DNA of 15,841 nt from Candidatus Pelagibacter sp. TMED106 (GTDB lineage Bacteria > Pseudomonadota > Alphaproteobacteria > Pelagibacterales > Pelagibacteraceae). Positions 14,275 through 15,841 of this stretch are shown in pieces. The notes below the pieces were generated by a model. That model worked only from the letters and a program-made list of their open reading frames with translations, had not been told where the DNA came from and ran no database searches. The stretch spans positions 28,207 to 44,047 of the forward strand of contig NHFH02000019.1 in NCBI GenBank assembly GCA_002170275.2, read 5' to 3'. The position numbers were made by a program, and so were the translations under genes. Every line of letters starts with the position of its first letter. Within the stretch, counting starts at the first letter, position 1.

Positions 14275-15204
14275 ATGAAACATTTTATTAACCTCAAAGA
14301 CATTTCTGCAACAGACTTAAGAAAAATAATTTTGAATGCAAAAAAAAGAAAACAAAAAAGAAAAAATCTTAACGTATTAGATGCAGATAAAGATAGTCCT
14401 CTTAAAGGAAAGCTACTTATTCAAATGTTTGAAAAATCTAGCTTGAGAACAAGATTAAGTTTTTATCTTGCAATAAAGCAGTTAGGAGGTGGAGCATTAA
14501 CTTTAAGACCAGATGAATTACATTTAGCAAAGGGAGGTGAGAGCTTAGCAGACACTGCAAAAGTTTTATCAACTTATGGCAATGGATTTATGTTAAGAAC
14601 TGATAATGATGAAAAATTAGAAGAATTTAAAAAATATATTAATATTCCAGTTATAAATGGTTTAAGTCCATCTTCTCATCCTACTCAAGTATTATCAGAT
14701 ATTTTTACTGTTGAAGAAATAAAAAGAAAACCAATTTCTAAACTCAACATAAGTTGGATAGGAGATTGTAATAATGTTCTTAATAGTTTAATTGCTGCTT
14801 CAGTAAAATTTTCGTTTAATTTAACTGTAGGTTGCCCAAAAAAATATAAACCTAAAAAATTTGTGTTAGATTGGGTAAAAAAGAATAAAAAAAAAATATA
14901 TATTTTCAATGATGCTAGGAAAGCAGTCAAAAATGCTGATGTTATTTTTGCCGATAAAGTTGTGTCTTTAAATGATAAAGTGAATAAAACAAAGAAAATA
15001 AAAGATTTTAAAAATTTTAAAATTAATTCTAAATTAATGAGTTTCGCTAAAAAAGATGTAATATTTTTACATTGTTTACCAAGAGGATCTGAAGTAACCG
15101 ATGAAGTTTTTTTAGGGAAGCAATCAAAAGTATGGCAACAAGCTCTCAACAGAATTTATGTTCAAAAAAGTATTTTATTATACTGTTTTGGAAAATTAAG
15201 GTAA
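14275..15204 (+). CDS. argF: Ornithine carbamoyltransferase
   Basis: A 309-residue OTCase that makes citrulline from ornithine and carbamoyl phosphate. The carbamoyl-phosphate site is FEKSSLRTR (52-60, SxRT motif), with SHPTQVLSD (134-142), GDCNNVLNSL (163-172) and the catalytic cysteine C267 in HCLPRGSEVTDEV. The C-terminal NRIYVQKSIL is also typical. Oddity: the ornithine-binding TDVWxSMG loop reads ADKVVSLND (226-234), which keeps the Asp and Ser but replaces Met-Gly with Leu-Asn. Related transcarbamylases for other substrates differ in exactly this loop, so substrate should be treated as likely, not certain; pairing with argD supports ornithine. The stop overlaps the convergent cycM stop by 9 nt. 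Confidence 0.92.
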   Translation: MKHFINLKDISATDLRKIILNAKKRKQKRKNLNVLDADKDSPLKGKLLIQMFEKSSLRTRLSFYLAIKQLGGGALTLRPDELHLAKGGESLADTAKVLSTYGNGFMLRTDNDEKLEEFKKYINIPVINGLSPSSHPTQVLSDIFTVEEIKRKPISKLNISWIGDCNNVLNSLIAASVKFSFNLTVGCPKKYKPKKFVLDWVKKNKKKIYIFNDARKAVKNADVIFADKVVSLNDKVNKTKKIKDFKNFKINSKLMSFAKKDVIFLHCLPRGSEVTDEVFLGKQSKVWQQALNRIYVQKSILLYCFGKLR

Positions 15205-15726
15205 CTCTTTCGGATTATCACTATTTTGATTTAAATATAGTATAACTGAAGCTCTATCTCTTTCTTTTTTTAAACCTGCAAATCCCATCTTATTATTTTT
15301 TATCCATTTAGAAGGTTTAATCAAAAAGCCGTTCATTTCTTCCCAGCTCCATTCTTTTCCATAAGATGTCAAAGCTTTTGAATATTTATAATCAGTGACT
15401 GCTCCCACTGGTCTAAACATTACCCCCCAAAGTTTTGGTCCTATTTTATTTCCTCCACCTTGATTGATACTGTGGCAAGCAGCACATTTTTTAAAAACTT
15501 TTTTACCGTGATCTAAATCACCCATTGCCATTAAAGCTTTAATATCAACTTCAGAACTTGTACTTGTGGTACTACTTGAGGATACAGCCACAACTTCAAC
15601 TTCATAACTAGGTTTTTCGGGTTTTTCAGCATAGAATACCCTCTCAGAGACTTTATCCAAGCCAAAAACTATTGCCACAACAAGTATAATTGCAGCTATT
15701 ATTTTATTTATTTCAAACGAATCCAT
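15196..15726 (-). CDS. cycM: Membrane-anchored cytochrome c (CycM / c552 type)
   Basis: A 176-residue class I c-type cytochrome with an uncleaved N-terminal anchor. A hydrophobic helix spans about 8-23, a Pro/Glu/Ser/Thr-rich linker with a run of serines and threonines covers about 33-60, then the haem domain: CAACH (81-85) for covalent haem and His ligation, IGPKLWGV (95-102), YSKAL (115-119), and M147 in NKMGFAGL as the axial methionine. CycM-type proteins carry electrons from the bc1 complex to an aa3 oxidase on the periplasmic face. The protein is complete and of normal length. It is convergent with argF and divergent from the gene starting at the right edge; no strong Shine-Dalgarno precedes the ATG. 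Confidence 0.94.
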   Translation of the reverse strand: MDSFEINKIIAAIILVVAIVFGLDKVSERVFYAEKPEKPSYEVEVVAVSSSSTTSTSSEVDIKALMAMGDLDHGKKVFKKCAACHSINQGGGNKIGPKLWGVMFRPVGAVTDYKYSKALTSYGKEWSWEEMNGFLIKPSKWIKNNKMGFAGLKKERDRASVILYLNQNSDNPKELP

Positions 15727-15793
15727 TTAATTTTTTTAATAAGGACGTATAACATGATAATTTAAAAAATACCTAATTTTTAAAATATTTTTT

Positions 15794-15810
15794 TGCGTCG
15801 GTTAGACGCA
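15794..15810. other. GC-rich inverted repeat between divergent genes
   Basis: TGCGTC-GGTTA-GACGCA is a perfect 6-bp stem with a 5-nt loop, conspicuous in otherwise AT-rich intergenic DNA. On the plus strand the T-run precedes the stem, and on the minus strand an A-run follows it, so it does not look like an intrinsic terminator in either direction. It may be an operator or a leader structure for the rightward gene; either role is inference. Confidence 0.5.
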
Positions 15811-15830
15811 TAAATCTGATAAGCTAAGGA

Positions 15831-15841
15831 ATGTCTAAAAC
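15831..15841 (+). CDS. Start of a plus-strand gene cut by the window end (tentative)
   Basis: ATG TCT AAA AC (Met-Ser-Lys-Thr) opens a frame preceded by TAAGGA. The AAGGA abuts the ATG with no spacer, too close for a normal Shine-Dalgarno, so the real start could lie a few codons further on. By synteny with other alphaproteobacteria, where cycM neighbours kdsB or pheA, either is possible, but eleven bases cannot decide it. Confidence 0.35.

Noticed and set aside
14685..15149. A 154-codon minus-strand frame inside argF
   Set aside because: It lies opposite the conserved OTCase sequence and has no recognisable domain. Its hydrophobic runs are complements of Lys-rich codons.
1..15841. Mobile elements, CRISPR arrays, tRNA or rRNA genes, long repeats
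   Set aside because: I found no spaced direct repeats, transposase or integrase motifs, tRNA cloverleaf or rRNA-like sequence. A- and T-runs are frequent but reflect base composition and Lys/Phe codons.

Overview
This window is a compact, strongly AT-rich stretch of bacterial chromosome. Its gene content and order are those of an alphaproteobacterium: rpsA next to ihfB, trpF-trpB-trpA-accD, short RNase D next to lptC/lptB, the cell-cycle regulator gcrA beside argD-argF, and a membrane-anchored CycM-type cytochrome c. Very low G+C (judged by eye), Lys/Ile/Asn-rich proteins, tiny intergenic gaps and no mobile DNA point to a streamlined marine lineage of the SAR11/Pelagibacterales type. That placement is inference.

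Region 1 (1-10500, minus strand) is an unbroken run of 13 genes, read from right to left: rnd-like exonuclease, kdsD, lptC, lptB, aroA, cmk, rpsA, ihfB, pyrF, trpF, trpB, trpA and the start of accD. Every junction lies between a 20-nt overlap and a 13-nt gap, so these may form one long transcription unit. It joins LPS precursor synthesis and export (kdsD, lptC, lptB), aromatic and tryptophan synthesis (aroA, trpFBA), pyrimidine nucleotides (cmk, pyrF), translation (rpsA), nucleoid architecture (ihfB) and fatty-acid synthesis (accD).

Region 2 (10501-11643, plus strand) starts only 16 bp from the opposing rnd start. It holds an NDUFA9/atypical-SDR protein and a 37-residue single-pass membrane peptide. 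Region 3 (11661-12161, minus) is gcrA. Region 4 (12289-15204, plus) is an ABC-2 permease followed closely by argD and argF (arginine synthesis). Region 5 is cycM on the minus strand, its stop overlapping that of argF, then a ~100-bp gap with a GC-rich inverted repeat and the first bases of a plus-strand gene cut by the window edge. No gap exceeds 300 bases.

I found no phage, IS, CRISPR, tRNA or rRNA, and no clearly new system. What deserves a second look is residue-level divergence inside essential enzymes: a CMP kinase lacking the Walker A lysine, a TrpB with Asp in place of the catalytic Glu and a changed alpha-beta contact pair, an AccD with a collapsed first half of its zinc ribbon, and an OTCase with an altered ornithine loop. 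An lptC-lptB pair without lptA is also notable.
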